NCBI GenBank assembly: GCA_025201365.1
Contig: JAIXMF010000069.1
Span: forward strand, 1-47,125
Reading direction: 5' to 3'
DNA length: 47,125 nucleotides
DNA from: Syncephalis plumigaleata
Lineage: Eukaryota; Zoopagomycota; Zoopagomycetes; Zoopagales; Piptocephalidaceae
The translations under genes were made by a program, and so were the position numbers. Within the stretch, counting starts at the first letter, position 1, and each line of letters opens with the position of its first letter. Shown in pieces: positions 32,616-43,768 of the stretch. Below the pieces are notes generated by a model, which was not told the origin of the DNA, searched no databases, and saw nothing but the letters and a program-made list of their open reading frames with translations.

Positions 32616-33545
32616 TAGCATGATGCTACATATAATCAGCTATATGCTTACCTCGTAGTAATCCTTGCTCGAGTCCACCGCTTGTGTTGGATCTACTGCC
32701 GTGACAAAGAACTTGAATTCCACTACAAGTCATCAATTAGTAATCGCTAGTTGTTAACTTGTTCATTCAATATTTACCCTTGGAGTTATAGGCACTCAAA
32801 GTGTCACCGGGACGAACGATAATCTCATCACCTTTATCGAATCTCGTATTGTTCCCTATACTATGCTTAGTACAATTGCTTTCGTATGAGATGATCCCAC
32901 TTACACATGGTACCATTAGCACTATGATCCTGTAGAGTGTCATGCGTGTAAATGAATTAGCTAGTTAGGCAGTCAGTAATAATACTAATATAAATAACTT
33001 ACAACACAAATGACCAGATCGCCTATCTATTATTTCCAGTATAGATTTAACAATGTTAGCTGGATAGCATCATGTATCAATACATCTACTCTACCATATA
33101 TACTCGAAACTGCTTCTTTGAAACGTAAGGCTCCTGTAGAACGTAATCACTAGCGTAATACGTTAGTGCACAGCTAGCATATTCATTATTAGAGCCTACC
33201 AATGCTGGTCGCGACCTACACATATCTCACTATCCTCATACAGCAGTATATCTAATGGATGCATACATGCATTCATTCATTAATAGCTAATAATTCGATG
33301 ATGGTATCATGCATAGATACTTGGCATAGCTGCTTACGTGTTTTCTGTTTGTCCGAAACTTCAAACCAGCCATAGAGTCGTTCACGCTGCTCCTCGCTTA
33401 GTGTTGCCCATTGACGAGGTACCTGGCTGTATTGCTGCGATGGCGTTTGGTCACAAGGATTCAACGAGAGAATCTGGGTCGCTTGTTCATTGTCGTCCTC
33501 TTCCGCCGCCGATTGCGATTGAGAAAACTCTGATATTTTTTGCAT
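30835..33545 (-). CDS. CHK2: Chk2/Rad53/Cds1-type DNA-damage checkpoint kinase
   Basis: Fourteen exons on the minus strand: 33545-33338, 33251-33200, 33149-33095, 33026-33003, 32929-32905, 32855-32778, 32722-32652, 32561-32518, 32437-32113, 32053-32023, 31950-31943, 31890-31590, 31517-31407, 31343-30835; 613 residues. The N-terminus is an SQ/TQ cluster (SQSQ, TQ, SQQYSQ) for ATM/ATR-like kinases. An FHA domain follows (VGRDQHCDYVLQEPYVSKKQ, DHSANGTMWNNTRF). The kinase domain has GYGTFASVYLG, Lys207 in VAMK, Asp305 in HRDLKPEN, and DFGMAR. Exon 11 is only 8 nt and encodes the DLK of HRDLK. The APE motif is APD, followed by a ~30-residue insert before GYGKEVDMWS. The tail has several TQ sites and basic KRSK, a possible nuclear signal. 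Confidence 0.93.
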
Positions 33546-33857
33546 TTTACAAGGGGTAATGCAAACGAGTAAGTAAGTATGCAAGTGTGGAGCGGCGTTT
33601 GTTCAGTTAGGAGAAGGAAACAAAAAAGAAATATTGTAATTCAGAGTTGTGTGAGCTACACGACGAGCATTTAATTGATGGCGAAGGAAAGGGAGGGGAA
33701 AAAGAGACGCGCCAATTGAGCATAATTAATTATTAAAATAACGCGCGTTACTATGACTCATTTTTTGTTACTTGATTGGAAATGGAAATCTACTCGAATA
33801 AGCATAAGCGTAAGCATCGATGACACATTCTATGCTATTCTTATTTATTAATAATTG
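33546..33857. other. Intergenic, no gene seen
   Basis: 312 bp: upstream of the checkpoint kinase and 3' flank of the methyltransferase gene. Contains an ACGCGCG-containing patch near 33740, which resembles the MluI-type (ACGCG) cell-cycle box of fungal S-phase genes; this is weak evidence. Confidence 0.45.
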
Positions 33858-35188
33858 TTACAAACGACGATAAAGACGAATAAAATAGCGCATATTATTC
33901 AATTCAAGCGGATAATTCGACTGTTTCGGATATCGATACCACTCGCTGTCCTCGCTTATAATTGGTTCAAAGTAAGCGTGTAGTGCATCGAATATCGTAT
34001 AGATCATATAGGTACGCTGACCCACTTTAAGATTAGAGAATGAACCGGCTGAATCTACAAGCTAGATGATGGCAATGGAGCATGTCTCAATATAGTTCAT
34101 ACTTATAGGATATGGGTGATACTTACTAGAAAATGCGCACCTGGTCGTAGACGTGTCACTAACGACTGGACGAGTTTCATCGCCTGTTGTTTATCGGTGA
34201 ACAGCTCATTCATGACGAACATGGCCGTGACAAGATCAGCTCGTTCGAATTCGGCACAAATGGCTGCTTTATCGGCTTCCGTTTCAGCATCCGTTTGCTT
34301 TGGATGCTCCATGTCTGTAGTATTGCTGGGCTTGTCTTCCTCATTGCTAGCATGTCCAACTAGGTTCAATACGTTTCCTTGCGAGAATTCGCATTTAAAC
34401 CGATCAACGGGTATTGACCATTTGTTACGTGCGGTCGATTCAATCTGCTGAATAACTTGACGCCAATCGGCGATATCCTGCATGTGCAACGTTACCTGCG
34501 GTGCAGTTTGTATCGATTCCTTCTCTTTCTCATTATTCTCTTCATTCGAGACTGATGGCTGCTTTGTAGCTTCTGTAGATTCAGTCGAGATGGGCTTACC
34601 CTTTTGATCCACATGTTTTACATGTACAATAGCTGCCATCATTGCTGCCAGTTCACTGCCTGCTCCGGCACCTAGCGCGTATATCCGAGTATTACCGGCA
34701 AGCAAGGCCAGTAATGCTGGATGCTGCGTAAACATATGATAATAGCATAATGCTCGACCGGGTACATATCGTGCCGCGTAGACTGGTAGATGAGCAGGTT
34801 CCGAAAATACTGCATTGTAGTCACGCACGTAGAAATACGCTTTGATTTGTTGTAAACGTGCATCGAAATCCGTCGCGCCAAATGTATCCTGTAATGCCAC
34901 TCGTAGCATGTCAAGTATAGCTATAGAACAGCAAGGTGCATTAGTATCCAATTCTACTCTTTCGTCATTGTATAAATTACATTGATGCGGATCTCGACCC
35001 AGTTCTTTCGGTGTTTTACTACCAAGTAACGCTATCCGTTCTATTGGTGTTTTCCGTTTTATTTGACCATTTGATGTTGATGTCGATTGTGTATTAGTCG
35101 ACTTGTTCCTTGACTTATCACTCGATCTATCATGTTTCTGCTTGTCGGTCGTGCTCGTTCTCGACGAGTTGGACGATTTCTTTGGCAT
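33858..35188 (-). CDS. BMT6: Bmt6-like 25S rRNA (uridine-N3) methyltransferase
   Basis: Two exons on the minus strand: 35188-34127 and 34061-33858; 421 residues. A basic Ser/Thr-rich N-terminus (~45 residues, nucleolar-type) precedes a SAM-dependent methyltransferase fold. Motif I is IYALGAGAGSEL at 169-180; an acidic post-II region (LHMQDIADWRQVIQQIE) and DLVTAMFVMNELF follow. The characteristic end is SEWYRYPKQSNYPLELNNMRYFIRLYRR, matching the fungal Bmt6 family that modifies 25S rRNA. Two Glu/Lys/Thr-rich inserts (~residues 200-225 and 275-300) sit in surface loops. The start is the first ATG; the in-frame codons upstream are non-ATG. The gene shares a 122-bp promoter with the TMEM70-like gene. 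Confidence 0.8.
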
Positions 35189-35310
35189 AGTATTGCTTCC
35201 TAATGAGCTAAACGCACTTCCTACCACTACTGGTCGAGGTTTGTAATAAATTGTATTGAAAAAAGTAGAAAAAAGATTTAGATTTTATTTACCTTTTTCA
35301 TTGTGTTAGT
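35189..35310. promoter_or_regulatory. Bidirectional promoter, BMT6-like / TMEM70-like
   Basis: Only 122 bp separate two divergent start codons, so the core promoters must overlap. A-rich at the centre (AAAAAAGTAGAAAAAAG near 35260). Confidence 0.6.
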
Positions 35311-36161
35311 ATGTTTTACCATAGCTCATTTTGCAGAGTGGCACGCTTTACTAGTGCTTCGCCTACTATTCGCACTACTACTCGTCTACTAGGCGTGGCT
35401 TCTACGTGGCCTGTAGTGGGATTACTTGACAAAAGCGTTGTACAGTTATATAGACGAGAGTATGCCACTCGATCCCGTGTCGCTTCCCTCTCGACAACCG
35501 AGAAAAAGCCTACCTTGCGCACGCTTATTTATACGGGTGCCTTCTCTAGCGTTATTCGCGCGTACAAAGCAACAGCCTCTATGTTCAGTGTCTGCGCGGT
35601 TATCGTCGTGCCCACTCTACTCGCGTATGGACACGATCCCTATGTGACCGCCACTCTTGGTAAGTCGAACAGTTGTCCTATTACCGCGATACTCGTGCGC
35701 TTACCCTCCATCATGTACTACGGTGTTTAGCGGGCGTGTCAGCATTAATGCCTCTCACATTGATCCACTATATGACCGGTCCTTATGTTACGCATATGTA
35801 TTTGCAAATACCAAAGAGTCAACCTAATATGAAGCCTGCCAAACTGGTTAGCGATACACATCCGATGGATTACACGCTCATACTGGAGACGTTAAACCTA
35901 TTTGGCGGTCGACGCGAGCATCACGTTCCCGTATCGCAACTGGCTTGTCTATCCAAGCCGAATAAGCTACGCTATCTTAACTGGATTCGTACGGGTGTGT
36001 CTTCGGAAACACGCGTCGCTAAACAGTCGCGTCAACCTACGGGATTCTTTGTTGATCCCCTTGCGGCCAAGTCCACCGATAATATATTCAATCGAGTATA
36101 CGAACGAGTACAACAGCAATCGGCATTGTCCTTGGCTGCATCAGTACAGAACTCTACGTGA
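35311..36161 (+). CDS. TMEM70-like mitochondrial inner-membrane protein
   Basis: Two exons: 35311-35659 and 35731-36161; 259 residues. An Arg/Ser/Thr-rich N-terminus (residues 1-60, few acids) looks like a mitochondrial presequence. Two membrane segments form the hairpin typical of the TMEM70/TMEM186 family: FSVCAVIVVPTLLAYG and VSALMPLTLIHYMTG, preceded by LIYTGAFSSVIRAYKATAS and followed by PYVTHMYLQ. A matrix tail of about 110 residues ends in low-complexity Gln/Ser. In animals TMEM70 assists assembly of the ATP synthase c-ring and complex I. The same role here is an inference from fold and topology. Confidence 0.72.
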
Positions 36162-36651
36162 TTACCTTCTCTATGTGTTTACTTGATAATAATAATAATA
36201 ACAGCAGCATTTATGATTGTTACTCTCATAACTATATTTTATTCGAATGAATAAGCGTTAGATATGCTATAATGTCAATTCATTTCTAGTATTCCTACAA
36301 GATAATAGGAATAAGCCATTGCAACTCGTATCAAATATATGTGACATAATCAATGATGATGATGAACTGTTATATCATGTCGTTCGGAATGTTTAATTTC
36401 TACATCGTAAGGAAACCGTCAGAAGGAAAAATCTTGTATGTCGTCACCGATCATCATATCCAGAAATGTATCACATTTCTTTTCCTTCTCTCTTTCTTTT
36501 AAAGTGGTCAACGGCAAGTGAAGCGTTGCTTAGCAGAGTACACCTATCGAGAAGACAAATTTCCCGCGTTCTCCTGTCCATTTACCATACTGCTAATAGT
36601 GGTGTATAGTTCTTGCGGTGATTAAGAAGGTTACACATCTGCTTATATGTT
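36162..36651. other. Intergenic, no gene seen
   Basis: 3' flank of the TMEM70-like gene and promoter of the PS synthase gene. A (TAA)n patch is near 36186-36205 and a pyrimidine run at 36478-36500. Confidence 0.6.
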
Positions 36652-38431
36652 ATGGCAATGCGCAAACGCGGTCAGAATCATTCTACGCAACAGCAGGAGT
36701 ATGATGACACGAGCGATGCTTCGGTCATAACCGAATCTACAGAAGCGTCAATAACTACTGCTCGTCTCTTTAATCGTGACCATATCTTCACTAAACCTTT
36801 TGCCGATGAAATAGACGCTACCATTACATTTCTTTGTAAGTATTTAGTAGTTTAGTAATTGAAGTAGGATACACTAATGAATATATGTTCATAGATAAGC
36901 CACATACCATATCATTGCTTATTCTAACCCTTGCAGTATTTGTTTATTTGGCCTTACTCACCGATGATGGAGACCGAGTAACCAATGTAAAACGGTAAGT
37001 GCACTGATATTATTGACCATTTTGCTATTGCATGGTAAAAGATATTTATTTTACTGTTTCCTCTTTTGCTATTAGTGGTATTATCATATGTAGTATTACA
37101 TTTCTAGTCATTGGATTAATACAATTCAGAGATGGTCCATTCATTCGTCCACATCCTGCAGTATGGCGCATTTCTCTAGGCATTAGCGTACTTTACCAGA
37201 TGTTTCTTACGTTCATTCTATTCCAAGTAGGTTACTAAATGATTCTACATTTAATGTTGCCACTAATACTAGGATGATTGTAGAACAAAGATGATACACG
37301 TAAGCTATTCGCTTATATCTCGCCCGAGCTTGGTGTACCACTTCCCGAACGATCCTACGCAGACAATTGTGAATTAACCTGGGATAATATGAATAATCAA
37401 CTTGATATATTCGTGCTAGCTCATGCACTTGGTTGGTGGGCCAAATCTATTATTATTCGTGATTACACGTTTGCCTGGATGATGTCGGTATTCTTTGAGA
37501 TTATGGAATACTCGTTGCAACATCAATTGCCTAATTTCGCCGAATGTTGGTGGGATCACGTAAGTAGTTGTTGATGTATAGAGTAAATGCAATTGGTTGC
37601 TAACCTACGATAACATAATAGTGGATTCTTGATGTCTTGGTTTGCAATTGGCTTGGCATATATTTAGGTATGAAGACGTGTCAGTACTTTGAAATGAAGG
37701 TTAGTACAATATGTATGCATATATGTATATATAATCATTCTGTTGACTAAATATCTTTATATCTTCATGTCTATGTAGGGCTACCGATGGGAGGGCATAC
37801 GTGATATTCCCAAGTATTCGGGTAAAATGCGTCGTACTGTACAGCAATTTACACCTCATAGTTGGACAAAGTTTGAATGGGGCGCTAATAAGAGTTTCAA
37901 ACAGTTCAGTATGATGCTTGGCATATCAGCCATCGTGAGTTACCTAACCGAATTATTAATACGACAATGTATTCTAATCACCATTACGTATCTTACTATT
38001 TAGTGGTTGGCCTGCGAGGTGAACGTCTTTTATCTTAAATATCTGTTCTGGATTCCACCAGAACACTGGCTTGTAACATTCCGATTGGCCATCATGTTTG
38101 CATTCAGTGTACCATCCATGCGTGAAGTATACGAATTTGCATCGAACAAGTAGGTTAAGCGTACATCTAACTAACTAACTAACTAATTAGCTAAATTACA
38201 TTCTCGTTATTATTTAGGAATTGTAAACGACTCGGTTCACATGCCTGGCTACAACTGGCCAACATTGCTACCGAGCTGCTTATCATTGTCAAGTACAGTA
38301 AGGGTGAATTCACAGAATCTGCTCCTACTAGTGTCATACTCTTCTGGTGTACCTTTATGTCAGCATTGGGCATCTATGCTTATTATCAATTTTGGTATCG
38401 ACCTCATCAAGAGAGATTGAAATCTGAATAA
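36652..38431 (+). CDS. PSS1: Phosphatidylserine synthase, base-exchange (PTDSS) type
   Basis: Eight exons: 36652-36835, 36937-36994, 37076-37226, 37284-37559, 37622-37699, 37779-37934, 38004-38149, 38218-38431; 420 residues. Family blocks are strong: FRDGPFIRPHPAVWR, NQLDIFVLAHALGWWAKS, then FFEIMEYSLQHQLPNFAECW with [20 protein letters not shown], and WIPPEHWLVTFRL. There are about eight hydrophobic segments, and the acidic/His residues of the catalytic centre lie in the QHQLPNFAECWWDHW stretch. This enzyme makes phosphatidylserine in the ER by swapping the head group of PC or PE. Yeast and most Dikarya instead use the unrelated CDP-DAG-dependent Cho1. The N-terminal 40 residues are hydrophilic. 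All junctions are in phase. Confidence 0.93.
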
Positions 38432-38497
38432 AATCACGTGGTTTATTAATGGAAACAACAGTTTTGTATTTATGTGATAATTATGAATGTGTGATAT

Positions 38498-38517
38498 ACA
38501 CACACACACACACACAC
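38498..38517. repeat. (AC)n microsatellite
   Basis: About ten AC units in the 203-bp spacer between the PS synthase stop and the RPL26 start. Confidence 0.9.
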
Positions 38518-38634
38518 CGCTCACCATCCACCCAAGAGTGACACTGCCCGTCCCACTTGCAAACGGGCTCCTCCTCCTCTTCCATTTGGCAAAGAATCGC
38601 ATTAGTCGCTATTCGCCAGTCGTAGCCTGTCGCG

Positions 38635-39741
38635 ATGAAGTTCAGCCAAGGTGCGCATTATATACATGGATGAATACATGATACTGTACATAGATAGATA
38701 GATAGATAGATATCCAGATGGATGGATGGATGGATAGAAAGATGAATATCTAGATGGATGCATGGATATGTGTAGTATATGGAATACTTTATGTAGTTGG
38801 TTTAACATATTGTTGCCACTATTCAAGGATTCTATTATATACATATATATCTACCTATATAACATACAACTACTACACGCTTATACGTAACAAACGATAT
38901 AATACTAGTGTTGTAACACTATACTACTACACTATTATAATAATCATGGTTACTAGCGTATATTTTCATATACACTTATGAATATGGAATCACTGTAATC
39001 AGTGATTCTTACGTTCATTGGCCAATATTGCTATGAACAACACTCTTAAGCGTAGCAAGTAACTATTACTGTTATACTAGAGTTATTACGGGGTGACATA
39101 TAAACCATAAGCATATTACTAACCCTAACTATTTTACGTTATTTTATTAATAGACGTTTCCTCCTCGCGCCGCAAGTGCCGCAAGGCACATTTCTCGGCT
39201 CCATCTCACTTGCGCCACAAGATCATGAGCTCTCAGCTCTCCAAGGATCTCCGTGAAAAGCACAACGTAAGTAGTTCTTGAATGATTGGCGATATTATCC
39301 AGATATTTTACTTATAACGCGTATCATCGTATACCTATATATATATACAGGTTCGCTCCGTTCCTATTCGTGCTGACGATGAGGTCCAAGTTGTTCGCGG
39401 TACCTACAAGGGTCGTGAAGGCAAGGTAGTGCAAGTCTACCGCAAGAAGTGGGTCATCCACATTGAGCGTGTCACTCGCGATAAGGTTAACGGTAAGATG
39501 ATACGAACTAGTAATATGTTATATTGCTATGCTAGTTGATATACAATGTAATTCATTTATCTAATGCTGTCTACTATGCTATTCTATTATGTGGCTTATG
39601 TCATTTCTAGGTGCCTCCATTCCAGTTGGTATCCACCCATCCAACGTGGTCATCACCAAATTGCACATGACCAAGGATCGTCAAACTGCTATTGAGCGTC
39701 GTGATCGCACCAAGTATGCCAAGGGCAAAGAATCTGCTTAA
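38635..39741 (+). CDS. RPL26: 60S ribosomal protein L26 (uL24)
   Basis: Four exons: 38635-38650, 39154-39266, 39351-39492, 39611-39741; 133 residues. It matches eukaryotic L26 throughout: [76 protein letters not shown]-type segment ([15 protein letters not shown]), ending in KGKESA. It binds near the polypeptide exit tunnel. The first exon carries just five codons plus one base, and the first intron is 503 nt, far above the local norm. That intron holds (GATA)n and (GATG)n tracts at 38691-38741 and a perfect 8-bp hairpin (38988-39007). Codon bias is as in RPS15. Confidence 0.96.
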
Positions 39742-40075
39742 ATTTATATAAAGTGGATCTTATGATCATACATGCGTATATCACTCTACTCATCTCATTG
39801 TGTGTCTCTTTTGTTTGTCTTGTTGTTGTTATTGCTATTAACGATCGATGAAATGAAAGACTGGCATTTATAGCCACATATACATATACATAGATAGATA
39901 GATAGATAGATAGATATAAGAATGAATAGAGGATTGCCAGTACAAATTGTATTTAATCATAGAAATAGCTAGCTTATTTTCAATGAACACTTAGATAGCA
40001 ACTAGTATATGTTGCATTTGTAATCTTCCTATTATTCTCCATACAGTCAGCGTCATCTATGGATATACATACGTA
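39742..40075. other. Convergent intergenic region with GATA microsatellite
   Basis: 3' flanks of RPL26 and ASF1. (GATA)n at 39891-39916. No gene is seen. Confidence 0.7.
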
Positions 40076-40845
40076 TTACATCGACATAGAAGTAGAGGTG
40101 GACATTTGTTCAGCCATTTGATGTTCTTGAATTAGCGGATCTTCTGCATTAGAATCCCTGTATAACATGATAAAAATCATTAGCATTAGCATTAGTATTG
40201 ACTGCTATTAAGACTGCTTACCAAGGAATGGAGTAGCGAGTGACCTTTGGCTTGTCGGCCAACACATTGCGATAGAGCTTATCCACGATAGGTGCTGCTG
40301 GTGGATTCTCCTTTAGCTCCTCCTCGAGATAACCCACATTGACGTAATAGCCGATACGTACGAATTCCTTGTCGCGATACGAGCATGTTAATAGCAGTAC
40401 AGTGACATCTAGCAGTTCAGCGGGTGGAATCATACTAAGATTAGGCGCATCAGTCTAGGGAGAACCATCGTGAATTGTGGTGAGTCATAGACATGCGTAC
40501 GCGTAAATAGTTAGATAGAGATTGATGAAGTGATAGAGTGAGCACTTACCTCGAATGTGAACTGATTAATGCCTACAGGCACTGGACCAACCATAATGGA
40601 ATCGAGCACTTGGTCGTGTTCCTCTGATTGAGCGGAACTAACGTAGATTAGCTTCCATTCCAAATCTATTGCAGAATAAATAGCGTAAATAAAACAAATG
40701 TAGGGTAGAAGAGGAGGGGGCACGCGTACACGCTACCTTCTTTAAGTTCCGAGATACACTCAAACTTGATATCCAATTTGAACGGTGTTGTAAACAAAGT
40801 TTGTGCATCGTGCACTTGCACATTAAGAATATTGACGACACTCAT
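40076..40845 (-). CDS. ASF1: Histone H3-H4 chaperone ASF1
   Basis: Four exons on the minus strand: 40845-40737, 40665-40550, 40454-40222, 40157-40076; 179 residues. The conserved immunoglobulin-like core is complete: [83 protein letters not shown]-type segment ([18 protein letters not shown]), [37 protein letters not shown]1 hands H3-H4 dimers to CAF-1 and HIRA during replication and repair, and in yeast binds Rad53, the orthologue of the checkpoint kinase encoded at 30835-33545. The tail is short and Ser/Met-rich instead of the long acidic tail of budding yeast. Confidence 0.96.
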
Positions 40846-41223
40846 AATAACACCGTGAACTAGGTTGAACAAACAGGAGACGAGTGAGCACAAGCACAAG
40901 GGGAGGACAACAACAACAGTAGAAGGGAAAAAGTACAAATAGGTACGGCTTCAAAGATCTTGAACGCGAAAAGAAACGACAAAAGAGAGGGAGCAAGAAG
41001 GAAAAGAAGAGAGCAAGAGAGAGAGGAAAATAAGAAATTGGTGTAGAGAGAAAGAGAGAGAGATTGAAATGAAAAAAGTCGCGTCACCGTTTTCTATCCC
41101 ACTCTACATTCTTCCTTTTGTTTCTTTTTGGCTACTATCGCGGTGGTTTATTGTTTGGCTGCTGGTCAGAGGAGATTCAACATACTACTACTACTACTAC
41201 TAGGAATACTCTATCATATCAAT
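40846..41223. promoter_or_regulatory. Divergent promoter region, ASF1 / Med27-like
   Basis: A 378-bp spacer with long AG/GA-rich tracts on the plus strand (40975-41065) and a (CTA)n run at 41186-41202. No gene is seen. Confidence 0.5.
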
Positions 41224-42820
41224 ATGGAGACAACTAACGCGCAACATATAAAAGCGTTAGACGTAATGCTAACTCAGGTAAACGTACACGTATAACGTAC
41301 AACTAGTGATGATATTTATCATTTGTATAGATTCGAAATGTACGAGGTTCAGCTCACACTCTAATACAAGATGCAACAACATTTAGTGCAGTGTCAGGTA
41401 TGTAAGACTAGTGTTGTTTGTACTAAGGTGTAGTCTTCTTATTCAATGATATACGACAACGACAACAACAACAACAATAGATGAACAGAGTGTTGACCGA
41501 TATCGTACATTGGCACAAACGACATTGGATCAGTTGACAAAACTAGCCGTGCAAGTGCAACAACATACAGGTAACAAGAAATATACAATGGTATGAGACT
41601 AGTTCATGCTTAATAGTATACATTATAGAATTATTCACTAGTACCAGTCAGTTGTCAGTACCGAGTATTACTCTAGTTGATTCTGTACAAGATCGGTAAG
41701 GATAATGTCATTCCATAGTCGATACTTGACTCATGTGTAATCTACCATTAGAGCATCAAATACAAATACTGAGATAGCCGATGAAGCAAAAAATGTAGAT
41801 TCTCAAGAGATATACGGGTAATTTGATATATAATTGGTGTGATCTCACTTGTGTTAATTGTAGTATAGTCTAGTTAATGATCGAGTCAAGAAGAGCTTCG
41901 AGTCATGGCGTCGAGAGAAGCATCTACAACGATCACAACCGCCTATTGCTAGTGGATTGGGAGAAGATCAAATCATGTAATACTATACACGTATGATGAT
42001 AGTGCTACATTCATTGACTTACTTTGATCTATTGATGATGATATAGGCAGGAAGCATCATCCCATGATAATAGCGAGATGCTTGATAAGTCAACACATCC
42101 TGTCCGAGAAATGTTAGAGTCAAATGTGATACCATCACTCGTGACTCGAGCACAGCAAGCCAATATTGATATTGATGTCAAGTATATTAACGGCGTGGTT
42201 GGACTATCACAAGGTGTTCAGGTGAGTGAGCAATCGACATTTACCATTCTACACGACTAATTAAATGGAATGATATAGCTTAGGGTCAATGACACATTTG
42301 TAGCGGTACTTGATATTGGTTTGAAGGACAATCTACTAAGGCTTAATCGTATTATCGTTCGAGAAACGGCTAAAGATCGAGTAAGTAATGGTGTGGCATT
42401 AAGTGATAGACCCTACTAACACGGGTGAATCAGTCAACCTGGGAGGAATCACCATGGTCAGCGTTTCGAAGCATGACTATTAATGCAACGCTAGTGGCCG
42501 ATCAATTGACCATGGATTACCCGCAGCTTGTTGTCGTCTACTTCCTGGCAAGTATTCTAGCAACAATTACAAATGAACAATACCGACTAATGCTCACTCG
42601 ATATTAGGATTGGCTGGTCAGTCATCATGACTTGCTAATGAGGCCGTGTCACAAGTGTCGTAAGCTATTTTGCTTCGATTCACCTGCCGATAAATTCTTA
42701 CCACCAGTGGCTCGCTATCCACTTGTGGCCGTTGATGAGCATGGTGTGGAGATACCAGCAGAGAATGGTCTACCCAGTTCCTCGTTTCATCGTCAAGCGT
42801 ATCATCTAACCTGCTTGTAA
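41224..42820 (+). CDS. MED27: Mediator subunit Med27-like protein
   Basis: Ten exons: 41224-41277, 41331-41397, 41481-41570, 41629-41695, 41752-41817, 41869-41976, 42047-42221, 42279-42380, 42434-42547, 42608-42820; 351 residues. The N-terminal 100 residues are helical, the middle is polar, and the C-terminal end carries paired cysteines (CHKCRKLFCFD, then FLPPVARYPLV and FHRQAYHLTC), the layout of the Med27 C-terminal zinc-binding-like domain. Med27 belongs to the Mediator tail/head junction of RNA polymerase II. The ninth intron has a GC donor (GCAAGT...TAG), a known minor U2 type; it is needed for the frame. The family call rests on the C-terminal pattern and length, so it is less secure than the gene model. 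Confidence 0.65.
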
Positions 42821-42972
42821 ATAAATAAATAATATTAATATTATGAAACGATGTTGAGATAAGCTCAAGAAACAACGCTTTTATTAGTAAAGACATGCAT
42901 ACTATATACAATTATTAGGAAAAGAAAGAAAGGAAAGGAAAGGAAAGAAAAGAAAAGAAAGAGAAATACTCA

Positions 42973-43768
42973 TTAGAAAACACCTTGCCAAACGTTCAAC
43001 TGATCTTTCAACATCTTAAGCATGAATATACAATCATTGTATTCATCTTGTGATAGTTTGTCCATTAATTCTTCAGCTTCATCAACTGCATTCTCGGCAA
43101 TGTCATAGGCTCGATCGGGATCATCACGGATTTCGTAGCAGAATGTCGCGTAATTAAGCGCGAGATGAAGACGAATCGAGAAGGTAGGAGGGAATTTAGC
43201 TCGTGCAATCTCCGTACCATGCGCGTAGGCCTGTTCGGCAGCATCCATCGTCTCCTGACAAGTCGGTCCTAACGAGAACTCGGTCATGAATCGATGGTAA
43301 TTGCCTTTCCTAATAATAATAGTAATAATAAAAGTAATCATTAGCGATGATTCCATTGTATATCATTATATATACATGTCCGTATGGTTACTTACATCTT
43401 ATAGTAGAGTAGGTAGCATTCATCAGTTTGAACACCGCGAATAAGATCCTCACCGAATATGCTGTCGAATTCTTGACAGATCTGGAGTAGTTCAGCCTGA
43501 ATCGATGCTCGGTCCTTCTTAAGTGTCTCCGCCATTACGTTGTCACCCTCGGCCGTGACACGCTTCTCGCTTAGACCCAAGTTACGCCAGCGAGCACGAC
43601 GAAGGGATATGACCGTCTTGTAGGCGTACGATAGCAGCTTCATCTCTCCAACTTGACATGGTTATCGATGCGAATGGCCTCGACAATCGAATGGAACATC
43701 TCTTCGTATCGACCATACTTTTGTGCATCCGCGGCCTTTTCAATAAGAGCGATACGTTCAGTGGACAT
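42973..43768 (-). CDS. 14-3-3 protein with an apparent one-base frame break
   Basis: Two exons on the minus strand: 43768-43396 and 43309-42973. 14-3-3 dimers bind phosphoserine motifs in many signalling clients. Helix A-B (IEKAADAQKYGRYEEMFHSI), LLSYAYKTVISLRRARWR, YYKMKGNYHRFMTEF, FPPTFSIRLHLALNYATF and the last helices (LSQDEYNDCIFMLKMLKDQL) are all recognisable. However, between HVKLE (frame 1) and MKLLSYAY (frame 2) the reading frame changes at about 43643-43648: one base is missing relative to the family pattern L..EE..LLS. Phase at the intron needs the same extra base. Helices C-D (SEKRVTAEGDNVMAETLKK) are divergent from ordinary 14-3-3. Either a consensus error, a pseudogene or a real frameshift; I favour an error because the rest is intact. 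Confidence 0.8.

Noticed and set aside
38990-39007. CACTG/CAGTG inverted repeat in the RPL26 intron as a second transposon end
   Set aside because: Only an 8-bp stem with a 4-base loop; no long terminal repeat or paired distant end.
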